NCBI GenBank assembly: GCA_030180135.1
Contig: CM058231.1
Span: forward strand, 32,553,034 to 32,617,033
Reading direction: 5' to 3'
Source: Orychophragmus violaceus
Taxonomy: Eukaryota > Streptophyta > Magnoliopsida > Brassicales > Brassicaceae
DNA length: 64,000 nt
The notes under the pieces were generated by a model that made no database searches, had not been told where the DNA came from, and was given only the letters and a program-made list of their open reading frames with translations. Position numbers and translations under genes: made by a program. Below are positions 23,956 to 34,781 of the stretch, in pieces (within the stretch, counting starts at the first letter, position 1; every line of letters begins with the position of its first letter).

Positions 23956-24622
23956 TTATGTTGCATGGAAATTCCGTCTAAGGACCGTTTCCCGTTTCGA
24001 AAACGTTTCAGAAACAGAAACGCGTTTCTTAAAAATCTGATTTGGAAACGTGATGAAAACACGTATCCATTTTTGGAAACGCAACGGAAACGGTGCATCT
24101 ATTTTTGGAATCATTTATTTTCTTTTTTTTAGAAATTCTATTTTCTATTTTAATTGTTAATAGTTTAAAATGTAAGGATTTAACTGATAATTTATAATTT
24201 GTTTTAAAAATAATTGTCACTATTAAAAGGAATATGAAAAGTTTTGCCTAAATCATATTCGTACCCTAAAAAAATTATCAGAAAAGCGCAGAGAAGAAGA
24301 TGAATTTACCACTTACCATGTATTTTCTCATATTAAGGTTGATAGTTTCAAAATAAAGTCAAAATGATTCATGTTCGTTTGTATTTATAAAATTTTTTGT
24401 TCCAAATTCTATTTATTTTTAAATATGGCTGGAGTTATGTTGTTTCAAATATTATGTTGAAATTTTTTTTTATGGTTGATGTTCATTATATTCTTATTAT
24501 TCTTATAAATATATGTACAAACGTTTCCAAAATGTTTCACTTCCTACTTTTTCTAAAAATCCGTTTTCGCGTTTTCAGACATTTCGCTTCCGCGTACCCA
24601 TTTCCGTTTCCATGCAACGTAG
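23956..24622. mobile_element. hAT-type MITE with 8-bp duplication
   Basis: 667 bp. The left end reads TTATGTTGCATGGAAA and the right end, reverse-complemented, CTACGTTGCATGGAAACG. The 8-bp sequence GTCTTTAG flanks it at 23948-23955 and 24623-24630. An 8-bp duplication with short imperfect terminal repeats is typical of hAT elements. Next to each end are rows of GAAACG/CGTTTC words. No transposase is encoded. Confidence 0.85.
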
Positions 24623-24630
24623 GTCTTTAG

Positions 24631-25944
24631 TGTATTTGTGTTATTTATAAGTTTAGTGCCCGCAATCTAAAAGCTTAGACCGATTGGTAGTAGTAACCCA
24701 CTAAACTAAAATACATAAATGAATAAGCTTAGACCGGGTTTCTTTGCGAGAGTTAACACCAATTTTGGCCTTGTTTTTTTAGTGTCGCAGTACACTTTCC
24801 GGCAATCATAAATTACACTATTTTACATTTTTCTCTGTCGCTGTAACGACACCTTCCAACAATACTTCTGGAAATTCGTTCCAGAGCCGTTCCTAGTGTT
24901 TCTTAGACCCTAAGCGATTACAAAAACATTCTAATTCCAAGAAATGTGTATAAACCAAAATATTAACACTCACTTTTGTTTATATAACAAATTAATAATA
25001 TATATTATTTTATAACAAATTAATAATATATATTATTTTAAATACTAATATCAATTTTAATAGGAAAAAAATCTTCAACATATTATACTTAAAAGGAAAT
25101 TTAACACTTTCTTTTTTACTAATATATAAAATAAATATATAAAATATTTTTAGCAATATAAATTTGTGCAACAAATAAAAAACAGTTTGAATTCTTTTAT
25201 TTTTAGAATTAAATATGATGAGCTTCTTACATATATAGTCTATTTTAAAAATATATAGATTCAGCATAACTAAATTCTAAAAGTTAAAAAATAAGATATT
25301 GTACAGAGTTCGTCTTAGGCAGTCAAACACTATTCACGTTATACTGGAACCTCCAATATGGATTAAAAATTATATTTTTAGTGTATTTTGTTGACAAGAG
25401 GAAAAAAAATATTGCATAAGAAAAGAAAGGTATAAAACAAAGGACATTTGAAATGTGTAGACTATAATCTGTGTATAATAATAGATGAGGAGATATATGC
25501 TTACTACTAAACATACATGTTAAATAAGACCCTAAAAGCTAATTTTTCTAAACACGGGTCCGTATGCGAGTGTTTATTTTTCCGGACACGGCCCTGATTT
25601 GTTCATTCTGTTTTAAATTCCCAAATATATGTTCGGTCTAAACCCATAAATTTCCGTCCCGCAAAATGCCTAAGCTCCTACTTGTAAACAAAATAACAAA
25701 TTTCCAGCCAAAATCAGCAATATAGAAAGAAAATACGGTGGCCATACCTGAAATAAACCGTAAACCGGGTTTTCTTTATGTTCATTGATCGAATTTTCTT
25801 AATATTCTTAATGAAATATCATCATTTTTATTTATTTATTAATTTTAAGTTATGCAAACCCAACCACATATTCGTCCAGTAGTGAAATGAGTAGATACAA
25901 TTTTTTGAGGTTAACTGATGAGTAATATTATTTGTAAATAACTT
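24631..25944. other. Intergenic AT-rich DNA downstream of the UGT gene
   Basis: No supported gene. CAGAGCCGTTCCTAG (24882) and CAGAGTTCGTCTTAG (25304) faintly resemble hAT termini, but are in the same direction and have no matching duplication. The direct repeat AACAAATTAATAATATATAT occurs at about 24988 and 25014. Confidence 0.5.
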
Positions 25945-27511
25945 TCATAGCGTCCTGATGAAGTCTTCTAGTGAATTGTGTGAAGAGCCTTCAGGTAGAA
26001 CAGAGACTTTGACTTTCTCTTTCAAACTGAGAGCTCTCCTCTTCATTTCTTCTCCTTCCTCATCTACCATTAACCTGTTCACAGCTCTCTGGACAGCTCC
26101 TCTCTCTAGCTCACCCTCCACCTGAAGTCCTACTCTCCAGACACACTCCACGTACCTAGCATTCACCTTTTGATCAGTAGTAAATGGCCTACAAATCATT
26201 GGAACTCCTTCCCCCATGCTCTCTAGAGTCGAGTTCCATCCACAATGACTCCAAAAAGCTCCAACTGCTGGATGTGCAAGAACTTGCTTCTGTGGGGCCC
26301 ATTTCACAATGTAGCCTCGATCCGGTATTTCCATTTTACAATATAATTCTTCATTAGAAAATTCAGAACCAAGTATGGACCCAGGTCGGATCACCCACAA
26401 GAAGTGTTGGTTACTACTAACCAACCCGGAAACCATTTCTAACACTTCCTTGGTTTCCATCAAAGTAAAGCTTCCCATGCTTATGTAAATCACTGAGCAT
26501 GGCTTTTGTTTATTCAGCCAATCTATGCAGCCCTTGTTCTCTTCTAGTAGACTCGTAGGAGGAGCGGAATTAACCATGTGAAGAGGGCCTATAGGATAAA
26601 TAGGAATTTTGAGTTCTTGTTGAAGCCACTCCAAGGATGAGATCTCTAGACACCTTACTGTGTTGATTATCATAGACGAAGCTGTCCTTTTATCACAAGA
26701 AGTCATAAATACTTCCACTGAGACTTCTGCTGGTGCAAATGCTGAAGTCGGTAGATCTTTGTACCTTATGGGATGTAACTCTGGCACTAGCTCCTCTTCT
26801 CGCCCACCGCCTTCTGCAAAACCATTGGTTACAAGATTGTAGCATCCAATTTTTGTTTGAATTTGTGTTTCATGTACATTTTTTTTTTATATATAAAAAT
26901 GGATGCACATTTTTACTGTCTTAAACAATATTTCTTTGTTCATTTTGTGAAACGCAAATAGAAAAAAAGGTTCATTTTTATTGAAGGCAAATGATTGATT
27001 AGATAGACAGGTTACCTTTGAGGGGAGCCAAGCCATCTTTTGCATAGAGTTTGCACATGGCAGAGCGACAAGCAAAAGCGGTTGCATTTTCGGTACTGAA
27101 AATAACTCTGGAGAGGTTAAATTCTTTGGCTGCAGCTTCAGCGAAGTACATGAACTCATCGTAGATGACACATGCGATCTCTTCTTCATTGGTACCTTGT
27201 TGTTGTTGCAGCAACAACTTTCCTAAACACTCCTTAAAGCTAATATCACACTCTTTATTCAATTTAAGAAGAAATCTAACTGGGCCTAGGTTTTTTAGAT
27301 CCGAGGCTGGTAAGCTCTCTGGGATGGTGATGAACTGAAAATCAGCTAACTCTTTTGAAGGCTTCAAGTAATTGAACTTGGTCTGAGCAATTGTAATGGA
27401 GCAACCCTTTAAATGAAGGGCTCTCGCAAGTTGCATCATCGGAGATATGTGTCCTTGAGCTGGAACTGGAATCAACACAACCCTTCTTCTCCTCTCTGGC
27501 TTTTCCTCCAT
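25945..27511 (-). CDS. UDP-glycosyltransferase, UGT76E-type, two exons
   Basis: Exon 1 runs 27511-27016 and exon 2 26813-25945. The 202-bp intron has GT (27015) and AG (26814) borders and phase 1. The joined frame is open for 454 residues, the usual length. The N-terminal half has the acceptor-binding fold with catalytic His21 (PVPAQGHISPMM) and its Asp partner in CVIYDEF (Asp118). The C-terminal half carries the complete 44-residue PSPG sugar-donor box: W-A-P-Q at its start, HCGWNST, EGVPM, and a final D-Q, where Gln favours UDP-glucose. Much of the sequence matches Arabidopsis UGT76E1/E2-type enzymes. Family members glucosylate small acceptors such as flavonols or jasmonate derivatives; the substrate here is unknown. 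The loop before PSPG (SEFSNEELYCKMEIPDRGY) is altered against the usual EEFSK form. Cytosolic, no signal peptide. It is the only clearly intact host gene in the window. Confidence 0.93.
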
Positions 27512-27516
27512 TTCTG

Positions 27517-27518
<2 letters not shown>

Positions 27519-27549
<31 letters not shown>
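27519..27549. repeat. (TC)n microsatellite in the UGT 5' UTR
   Basis: About fifteen TC dinucleotides end eight bases before the UGT start codon (on the coding strand a GA run just upstream of ATG). CT/GA tracts are common in plant 5' leaders. Confidence 0.9.
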
Positions 27550-27550
<1 letters not shown>

Positions 27551-28564
27551 ACAATAATAAGGAGTTGTATAAATGTTTCGAAAGACATTCTTGGAAAAAC
27601 TAGATTTTGGCCATTAATTTTTTTTTGTAAATTTAAATTTTTTTTTATTTTGTTATTTGTAATTTAGATTTTTTAATTATGTAATCTAATTTCGTTTATA
27701 ATTGTTTAATTCTTATATAAAAGTAAGTTAATAATTTATGTTTAATAAAAATGAATCGTGCTGGACAAAAAATGAATTATGCGTTATTTGGAAAGAGGTA
27801 TATCATAAAGATAAATAGTTTTTTTTTGTCATCGAGCCATTTTTCTAAACCATGTCTTGCTCAATGAGATGAAACCGTGAAGCTCCATCTTTCAAAGCTA
27901 TTTGGCTTATATGGAAAAGATAAAAAGCTAAAATAACGATTTCGTATTATAATAAATTTTTACTCGCATTGTTACTGTAAGATAATTGTTTGAAAATAAT
28001 TTTTTTTTATTATTTTGTTATGAAAAATAGTTGTAAAAGTTATGTGATATAATTTTAATTTTTATTGCATTTATATAATTTTTTATAAAACGACATATAT
28101 TTATATATAAAACAATCCATTTAAATATTTTATAAAGTTTATATAACTGAAATAGGTTAATTCATACTTTTAACTTTTTAGTGAGGAAAATTCGATTTTA
28201 ATATTTTATAAATGGCTAATCTATTTTTTTAAACACGTAGTGTAGTGGTATATATAATTTAAAATTTGATAAACAACCCATTAAAAATTGCATTCAAACA
28301 TGAACCATAATTCTAACGTATTAAATATTTGAATAATATAAATAATAAATAAGATTAAACTCGTGCAAAGCATTTTTTAAAAAATTTACAATCAAAATAG
28401 GCTAATTTATTTTTCAACATATTCTTGTAGTGTTTTAAATATTTTACAATTTGATGGAATAACCCGCTAAAAGATACAATCTTAAAAACATCAATCATAA
28501 GTTGTAACCACTTGAGTCAGCAACGATAAATAAGTTTGATTTCAAGACAGAGAGGTCTTAGTAA
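27550..28564. other. Intergenic, UGT upstream region
   Basis: Strongly AT-rich. A clear TATA box for the minus-strand UGT gene could not be chosen; CATTTATACAAC near 27565-27576 is a candidate. No other feature recognised. Confidence 0.4.
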
Positions 28565-29284
28565 GTTGAGTCAGGCTCAGAAAACCTCAAGTACCGATAC
28601 CCGAAGTACATCTCAATGCTTAAACACTTGAGGTTCTACATCCCTAAGATCTTCCCAAAGTTAGAGAAAATCTTGTTTCTTGATGATGATGTTGTTGTTC
28701 AGAAGGATTTAGCTCCCTTGTTGTCAGTAGATCTTAAAGGGAAAGTGAATGGTGCAGTAGAGACCTGTCGTGTCACTTTCCATCTCTTAAACACTTACTT
28801 AAACTTCACGGTCAACACATTTCGGAGAACTTCGATCCGAATTTCTGCGGATGGGATTATGGGATGAACATCATCGACCTTAAAGAGAGAAGAAAGAACA
28901 ACATTACAGAAACTTATCACTCTTGGCAAAACCTGGCTAGTTTATTCTTCTTGACTCCAAGTGTTAGATTAAGTTTAAAGAGATCTTTTTTGTTGTTGGT
29001 TTTGCAGTACGAAAACCGGACTCTATGGAAGGTTGGAACATTGCCGCCTGGACTCATAACGTTCTACAATCTGAATCTGCCGCTTGAGAAATAATGGCAC
29101 TTGCTTGGATTGGGTTATGATAAAGGAATCTATGCAAAGAAGATTGAAAAACAGCTGTTATACATTTTAATGGACAAATGAAACCATGGACAGAGCTGGG
29201 GATAAGCAAGTATCAGCCATATTGGACAAAAAATACATCAATTTTGATCATCCCTTGCATCTTTAGTTGCGGGCTGTTCGAGTG
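28565..29284 (+). pseudogene. GAUT-like galacturonosyltransferase, 3' part only
   Basis: The first segment (to about 28940) reads KYRYPKYISMLKHLRFYIP, then FPKLEKILFLDDDVVVQKDL with the GT8 metal-binding DxD motif, then GKVNGAVETC. After a frameshift near 28810 it continues HISENFDPNFCGWDYGMNI and IDLKERRKNNITETYH. A short intron (about 28938-29007) has a degenerate donor and a good TTTTGCAG acceptor. The last segment reads NRTLWKVGTLPPGLITFYN, a TAA stop at about 29092, then MKPWTELGISKYQPYWTK and the terminal stop at 29282-29284. GAUT enzymes build pectin homogalacturonan in the Golgi. The upstream two thirds are absent, so this is a truncated pseudogene. Its tail faces the OXA1-like fragment. 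Confidence 0.85.
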
Positions 29285-29471
29285 AAGAAGATGACCTCGT
29301 TAAGTACATACATAACACATACATGTGATGTAATGTAAATAATGATTCTTGAGATGTGTATAGACTATAGAGTGACCCAATGGTTGTCATTAATTTCCCG
29401 AGGATGCTCAATCCCTTCTTCAGTATCTCAACCAGTTTCAGGCAAAACAACTGAACATAAAGAACAATCTC

Positions 29472-30260
29472 TTACTTCTTCTTTCGGTCCTTGAGTTGTC
29501 TCTCCATGCCCCATGGTTCTGATTCTCTGAATCATAACTGAACTCTGTGAGATTCTTCTATCTGGAACACTCGAAGATGACTCGGAGGAGAATATAGTAG
29601 GAACAACGCTTTGGTCTTTCGGCTGCGGAAAGGAAAATGGCATAGGCGAAGGCGGCGATGGCTGCGTGGTAGAAGAAGAGATGACAACATCCGGGAGATT
29701 CAAGAGCTTCCTCACATCAGGACGTCTTATTGCTGCATATATTATTTACACAAGCAAAACAATGTCACATCAAAAAGTCTTTTGGAGTTGCAAATTATCA
29801 CATTTCAAGACTATGTGGAAAGAGATAGCAACGTTTAGGGGACTTGCCTAATCCATACCCAAGAGTAAACAGGTTGGAAGTGAGCCAGTAACAGAACAAT
29901 GTCTGGGGAAAGAAAATCATTCCTTTGTGGTTAAGCGGAACATAATCTCTTCTCGCTGCTTATTAAGATCAAAGAGTCAACAGAGGAGTAGTAATATTTA
30001 CCTTTTTCAATGCCTATCAAAATTGGAATAGAGAGAAAGGCAATGATTCTCGAGAATTTCTTCATAGTTCCAGCTACTGGATTTCCTTCCTGCATGTTGG
30101 ACTACAGATAGAAAACAATAAAAGACTTGAGTTCAAGATATTAGGTCTGAAGATGATGAATACTAAAAGTAATAGAGATAAAGCAAGCATATATACGAAG
30201 ATCCTACCGGTTTTAAATGATGGTACTTTTTCGGCCATATTCCTCATCTGTAGTAGACAA
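29472..30260 (-). pseudogene. OXA1/YidC/ALB3-like membrane insertase, 5'-truncated
   Basis: Minus-strand exons: about 30258-30208 (MRNMAEKVPSFKTG), about 30110-30003 (MQEGNPVAGTMKKFSRIIAF with a hydrophobic helix), about 29960-29848 (FPQTLFCYWLTSNLFTLGYG, the last membrane segment of the YidC/Oxa1 fold), and about 29735-29472 (RKLLNLPDVV and a Ser/Pro-rich tail). The C-terminal Lys-rich end lies in another frame, so a small frameshift sits near 29510. Oxa1-type proteins insert membrane proteins in mitochondria or chloroplasts. The first membrane segments and the targeting peptide are missing to the right. It resembles the plant mitochondrial OXA2-type proteins more than ALB3, by recollection only. 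Confidence 0.68.
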
Positions 30261-30299
30261 GCATCAATCAGTGAACGCATAGAAAACAACGATGCATCG

Positions 30300-31439
30300 A
30301 TATCTTCTGAATTTTTAATTGACGGTTAGGATTACATTTTAAAATCCTTACGGCTAAGATTTAAAAACTAAAGATCCGCGTGTGTGGTAAAAAAATTCAA
30401 CCCGAATCCGAATTTTTAGTGTGACTAATTTCAATAAACCCCATAATACCCTTAATGAGAATTTAAAATACCTTTGAAATCTCAGTGGCTTATCCTGTAA
30501 ATCACATATGAAATTAATGTTAGTTTATTTTTTACTATAATTTTTTAATAGTATTGAAGTTCTAATGGCATTAAAAAATAGGTAAATTACTATAGGAATA
30601 CTTAAGTTTGAATCTATTGAAGTGGAGATTTTGGACGAAAATGATTTTATTAGTCTTTATTAGGAAAACAAATATGACAAAATATCATTAATAAATATTT
30701 TTCACATCAATAAAAATATTTCTTATTTAAAAAAAATGTCACATTCCCATCTTAATAAGTCCGCACAAATTTTTTTTTAACTAAATTTGCAATATTTGTT
30801 ATAGATTTATTGATATGTCCGATTTTTTTAGTAAATCTGCATTGGATTATTTTCATTTGTTATGAAAATTAGTATATTAGCATCGTAGTGTTACATATTT
30901 TTATATGTATCACATATTTATTTTATTGTTACAGATTTTCATAGAAATTTGACGATTAAAAGTTAAAAATTGTTTATAAAATTTCTAAAATCTTAAATTT
31001 ATTTAAAAAATTATATAAATCTTTATAAAAAAACTTTTTAAATTTTTTAATATTTTCAAAAATATTAAATATTTCAAAATATGATTAAATGTTTTATAAA
31101 ATGCTAAGAATTTATTAAAAATTGTAGATAATATAAAAATTGGAAATAAAATTTCAAAAATTACTAATACTATAGAAGACATATATATTTAATATTAATT
31201 TTTTACATCAAAATAAATATTTTTTTTTAAATGTTTTATTTAGCTGTTTTTACAATCTAAAATTTTTCAAAAATTCTAAACAAGTTTAATACAATATAGA
31301 AAAATCTAAAAAAACATTTTGTAAACGTTTTTTAGATTGTTTTACAACTTTGAAATCGTTTAAAAACGTTTGTAAAGTTGCATAAAACGATTTAAAAATT
31401 TTAAAAACGTTTACAAAACAATCACGTGACATCAATAAC
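30300..31439. other. Intergenic AT-rich DNA
   Basis: No gene recognised. Around 31320-31430 the words GTAAACGTTTTT, AAAACGTTTGTAAA and AAACGTTTACAAAA form overlapping imperfect inverted repeats, with no element boundary visible. Confidence 0.4.
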
Positions 31440-31569
31440 CTATATAAATCCCTAAATCACACAATTCCAACCTAAACTACCTAGAATTTCCATTAGAATA
31501 ATACATGCATAATTTAACCAAAAATCTATCCACCTATAAACTCAATTTTAATAGAAATTAACTTGGTTA

Positions 31570-31740
31570 AACGGAAACTTACATTGTTATAAAGGTTTGG
31601 ACGGTCGGATTAGTAGGTTGGAGGCCGGAATCGGAGCGAAATCGTAGAGAAAAGGTAGAGATCGAGTGTAGAGAGAGAGAGAAATCGCAAAGAAATGAGG
31701 AAGAAGAAGATGTTGCCGGTTCAATATTAATCGATTGCCA
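31570..31740 (-). promoter_or_regulatory. Leader exon and splice donor shared by both CACTA elements
   Basis: On the minus strand: CTTCTTCTTCCTCATTTCTT, a CTCTCTCTC tract, CGATTCCGGCC..., then AATGTAAGTTTCCG. The same series stands at 63765-63905 on the plus strand. It looks like an untranslated first exon ending in a GTAAGT donor, so a further spliced gene probably starts here. Its coding exons were not identified. Confidence 0.45.
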
Positions 31741-31744
31741 ACTG

Positions 31745-31925
31745 AGAGCCGACGGAAAACCGACGAATAATTCATTTACCGTCGGTTTTTCGTCGGAAAA
31801 TAGGCGGTCCAATTATTTGGCGATTTTTTTTGGTGGTTTCGCTAAACTTTAGGTAAAACATTGGCGGTCTATAACCGGTGGATTACTGACGGTTGTATCA
31901 ATTGCCATCGGAAATCCATCGGTAA
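31745..31925. repeat. CCGTCGG array and tRNA-like module, CACTA 1 (left)
   Basis: Degenerate tandem copies of ACCGACGGAAAACCGACG / CCGTCGGTTTTTCGTCGG. CACTA elements are known to carry short subterminal repeats bound by their TNPA-type protein. Immediately to the right (31950-32005, minus strand) lies a tRNA-like module with A-box TAGCAAATTGG and B-box-like GGGTTTGAGTC. Confidence 0.7.
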
Positions 31926-32090
31926 ATAAAAAATAAAAACCAGGTTCGTCGTGACTCAAACCCGGGTCTATTGAACTATACAAAGCTCCGAAACCAATTT
32001 GCTATGTCGTTTTTCTCGTTAGAAAATATACCTAAATATATTTGTATTGTTCACGTCTTTTAAAAATTAGTTAAAATAGAAATATGTAAA

Positions 32091-32351
32091 TTAAAATAAA
32101 GAATTTACATAGAAATTGAAGAACAAAGTATTTTTAAGACCTCCGAAAATATGCCGGTAAGTCATAAAATTTCCGGACGAACGACGTTGGATGACATCGC
32201 TAATGATGGACTGAATATCAGCATTTAAACAGAACCAAATGGTCCGGTTTTCTCGGGACGGGTGTAGCATTGGAAGACGGTCCCAGCCCGGTGCGGCGAT
32301 TACATGTTGAATGGCGGTTCGGTTGTCGGCGGATAAACAAACAACGTTCAT
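32091..32351 (-). pseudogene. Transposase_24-type (TNPA-like) exon, CACTA 1
   Basis: The exon encodes RLPMLHPSRENRTIWFCLNA and IISDVIQRRSSGNFMTY, aligned with the plus-strand copy at 62783-63025 (HLPVLNPSGENRSIWFGYHA) and the minus-strand copy at 57380-57625. This domain occurs in the second, TNPA-like protein of plant En/Spm elements, which is thought to bind the subterminal repeats. No matching second exon was found downstream, so it is a fragment. Confidence 0.65.
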
Positions 32352-32894
32352 ACTGATCGTGAAGAAAATTTTAGAAATAGAAATGTTTTAAGCAGAAAAG
32401 TTGAAGATTTGAGGATGAAAAAAAAACAGAATAACGTTTTTCGGGAACAACCGGTAAGTAATTTCAGTTAATGAACGTTTGACTCGAGTATACCGATGGA
32501 ATACCGACGGCTAACGGATCACCAATATACCGACGAATATCTGAGGAGATAAGGTTTCCTTAGGGTTTGTTTTTGGGGATTCTGGGTGTTCGGAATTTAC
32601 CTGATACCTTAAAGACAAAGCTTATTTGAAAATGTAGGATCCTTATATTTATATTACCGAGAACTTATGTTTTCGGTAAATCGAGCGATACGTCGATATA
32701 AGTTATTCTTAAACACCATTGTATACTAAGAAGGTGTTTTCGTCCGACATGCTTACTTTTCTTAAAACCATAGAATACATGTTCTTGGAGATTGTAAAGG
32801 ATGATATGTAATATAAAATATCCTTACATTACGTCTTTGGTTGTTTGTCGATCATATGTTTCCAATTTTGAAAACCTAAACCCTAATCCCTCGG

Positions 32895-33110
32895 GTTTCC
32901 ATCGGTAATTTACGACGAAAACCCGACGGATTGAAAATATCCGTCGGATTTCGGTCGGGAATCTGCGGCGTCATTTCTTCCCCTCGGTTTTCCGTCGGAA
33001 ATATGAATAGAATATATAAAAACTTCTCTTTCTCCGTGTATAGAACCCTGGCCTAGAGAGGTATATGTAGAGGACCGAAACCAATTTAGCTGAGTGTTAT
33101 GTTGCATTTT
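32895..33110. repeat. CCGTCGG array and tRNA-like module, CACTA 1 (right)
   Basis: Copies of CCGACGGAT / CCGTCGGAT / CCGTCGGAAAT at 32905-33002. On the minus strand a tRNA-like module precedes it, with A-box-like CAGCTAAATTGG (about 33084-33095) and B-box-like CAGGGTTCTATA (about 33043-33054). Confidence 0.65.
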
Positions 33111-33612
33111 ATCCTACAACAATATATTGATATTGCTATCTTTTTAGGTTTAAAAAAAACATTTTGGAATTAATAAGAAAACTTATTTTAAAATTTGGCT
33201 TTAAAAACATTTGAAGAGTTACAAACTTTTTTAAAATTTACTAAGGCTTTTTTTTGAAAAAATTATTATTTTAGATTCAATCTGCATCGCTTTCTGAGTC
33301 ATAGTCAGTTGAAATTGAATCGGTGTTGTCATCAAATTCGCCCATCTCTTCTTCTGAATATGAATGAAGAATGACGTACCCAAATAGACTAAAATCAACG
33401 ACTATATTAACTTCATGAGATTCTTCTACAGGAGCGATATAATCACTTCCGCTTGCTTGCAATGGATCTTGTTCTTCAACTCCGTACTCACTGATTGATT
33501 TTAGTAACTGTGATCCATGGAACACACCTAGTCAAATAAAATATCATTTATATGGTAAATTAATTAGAAGAAAGTCAAGTTTTTCGATTAATAAAAACGT
33601 AAAGTCGATCAC

Positions 33613-34781
33613 TGATATACCATGGATTTTAAGGATTTTAGCCATGATATATGTCTTATTTATCGAGTCTTTTATTATGTTTTGAAGTCTTTTTAGTACG
33701 TTTACAAGTCTATGTATGTTTGGAGCGGAATTGGACATTATGGCGCTTTCTGGAGCATTTTGGAGCATTTGGCCGAGAAGAAGAAGTCACTTCCCATATC
33801 AGACATGTGTGTCGATCGACACACAATGTGCATCGATAGACACAGACGCGAGACAGACTTTTCTCGGCGGTTTTAATGAAGAGTTTGGATATTGCAATTT
33901 TGCCCAGAAGTTTCTCATAATTACAAAGAAGCCCCAACCGTGATTAGATCATTATATTAGGGTTTTTAAGCCATTGTTTAGGCTACGCTTATTTTTACAT
34001 TCAGAGAGAGTTAGGGGCTGATATTGTTCTTGAAAGAGAGGATTTCGAACCCCAGTTCTTTATTTTATTATATGCTATTTGGTTTTCTATTCATGATGTC
34101 TTCTGTTTCGATGATCATGTCTGAGTAGTTTACCTGTTAGGTTTATGGATTATCACAGGGGATTCATGAAATTATAGGTTGATCAATCTGTAGGTTTTCA
34201 TATCTGTTAGTTCTTCATCTAGGGTTGTTCTTAATGCTTGATCTGAATTGGCTACTTAGATTATTGATGTTAGGTTGATTTCTGCAACGAAAGTTGATTA
34301 ATCAACTAGAAAGAACTTAGATGAACAATTTGACTATTGGCAAAGAAATTTGGTTTAGGAGAATTGTGAACGAAAGAACTTGAGATTAATGCTTGTTTAG
34401 AACTCTAGGATTCGCAACGAAAGTTGGCTTGCTAGGTTGTTAGACATAGATAATATTCGCAACGAAAGTTGGTCTATTATAAATCTGTGATTCTAGTTCT
34501 AGAACTGTTCTTAATTAGATCTGGATTGATTGATTAGCCTGTGTTCCTGATTTCTTGAGAACTCCCTTGACCTTACGCTTCGTCTGATTGCTTACAAACC
34601 ACTTGTTTTACTTTTCTGCTCTAATTTACTGCTTTCACTACTGTTTCACCTAGCTTAATTCGACGTTCTACAATCCATCGCAAGAATCTAGAGTCTCTGT
34701 GGATTCGATACCCTATATACTACTAGTTCACGTCTGTGCACTTGCAGTGTAGATCTAGGGATTAAAACCCTGATCATATCA
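33613..34781 (+). mobile_element. Solo ATHILA LTR
   Basis: 1169 bp, TGATATACCATGG...GATCATATCA, with 5-bp duplication ATCAC at 33608-33612 and 34782-34786. It shares with the ATHILA LTRs the TGGAGC repeats, the CGCAACGAAAGTTGG blocks, 'TCTGTGGATTCGATACC' and the CTTGCAGT end. It has one paired palindrome at 33808-33844. It is more diverged than the two LTRs of the neighbouring ATHILA are from each other, so it is from a different insertion or subfamily. Confidence 0.88.

Noticed and set aside
24882..25330. hAT element between CAGAGCCGTTCCTAG and CAGAGTTCGTCTTAG
   Set aside because: The two words are in direct, not inverted, orientation and no 8-bp duplication flanks them.
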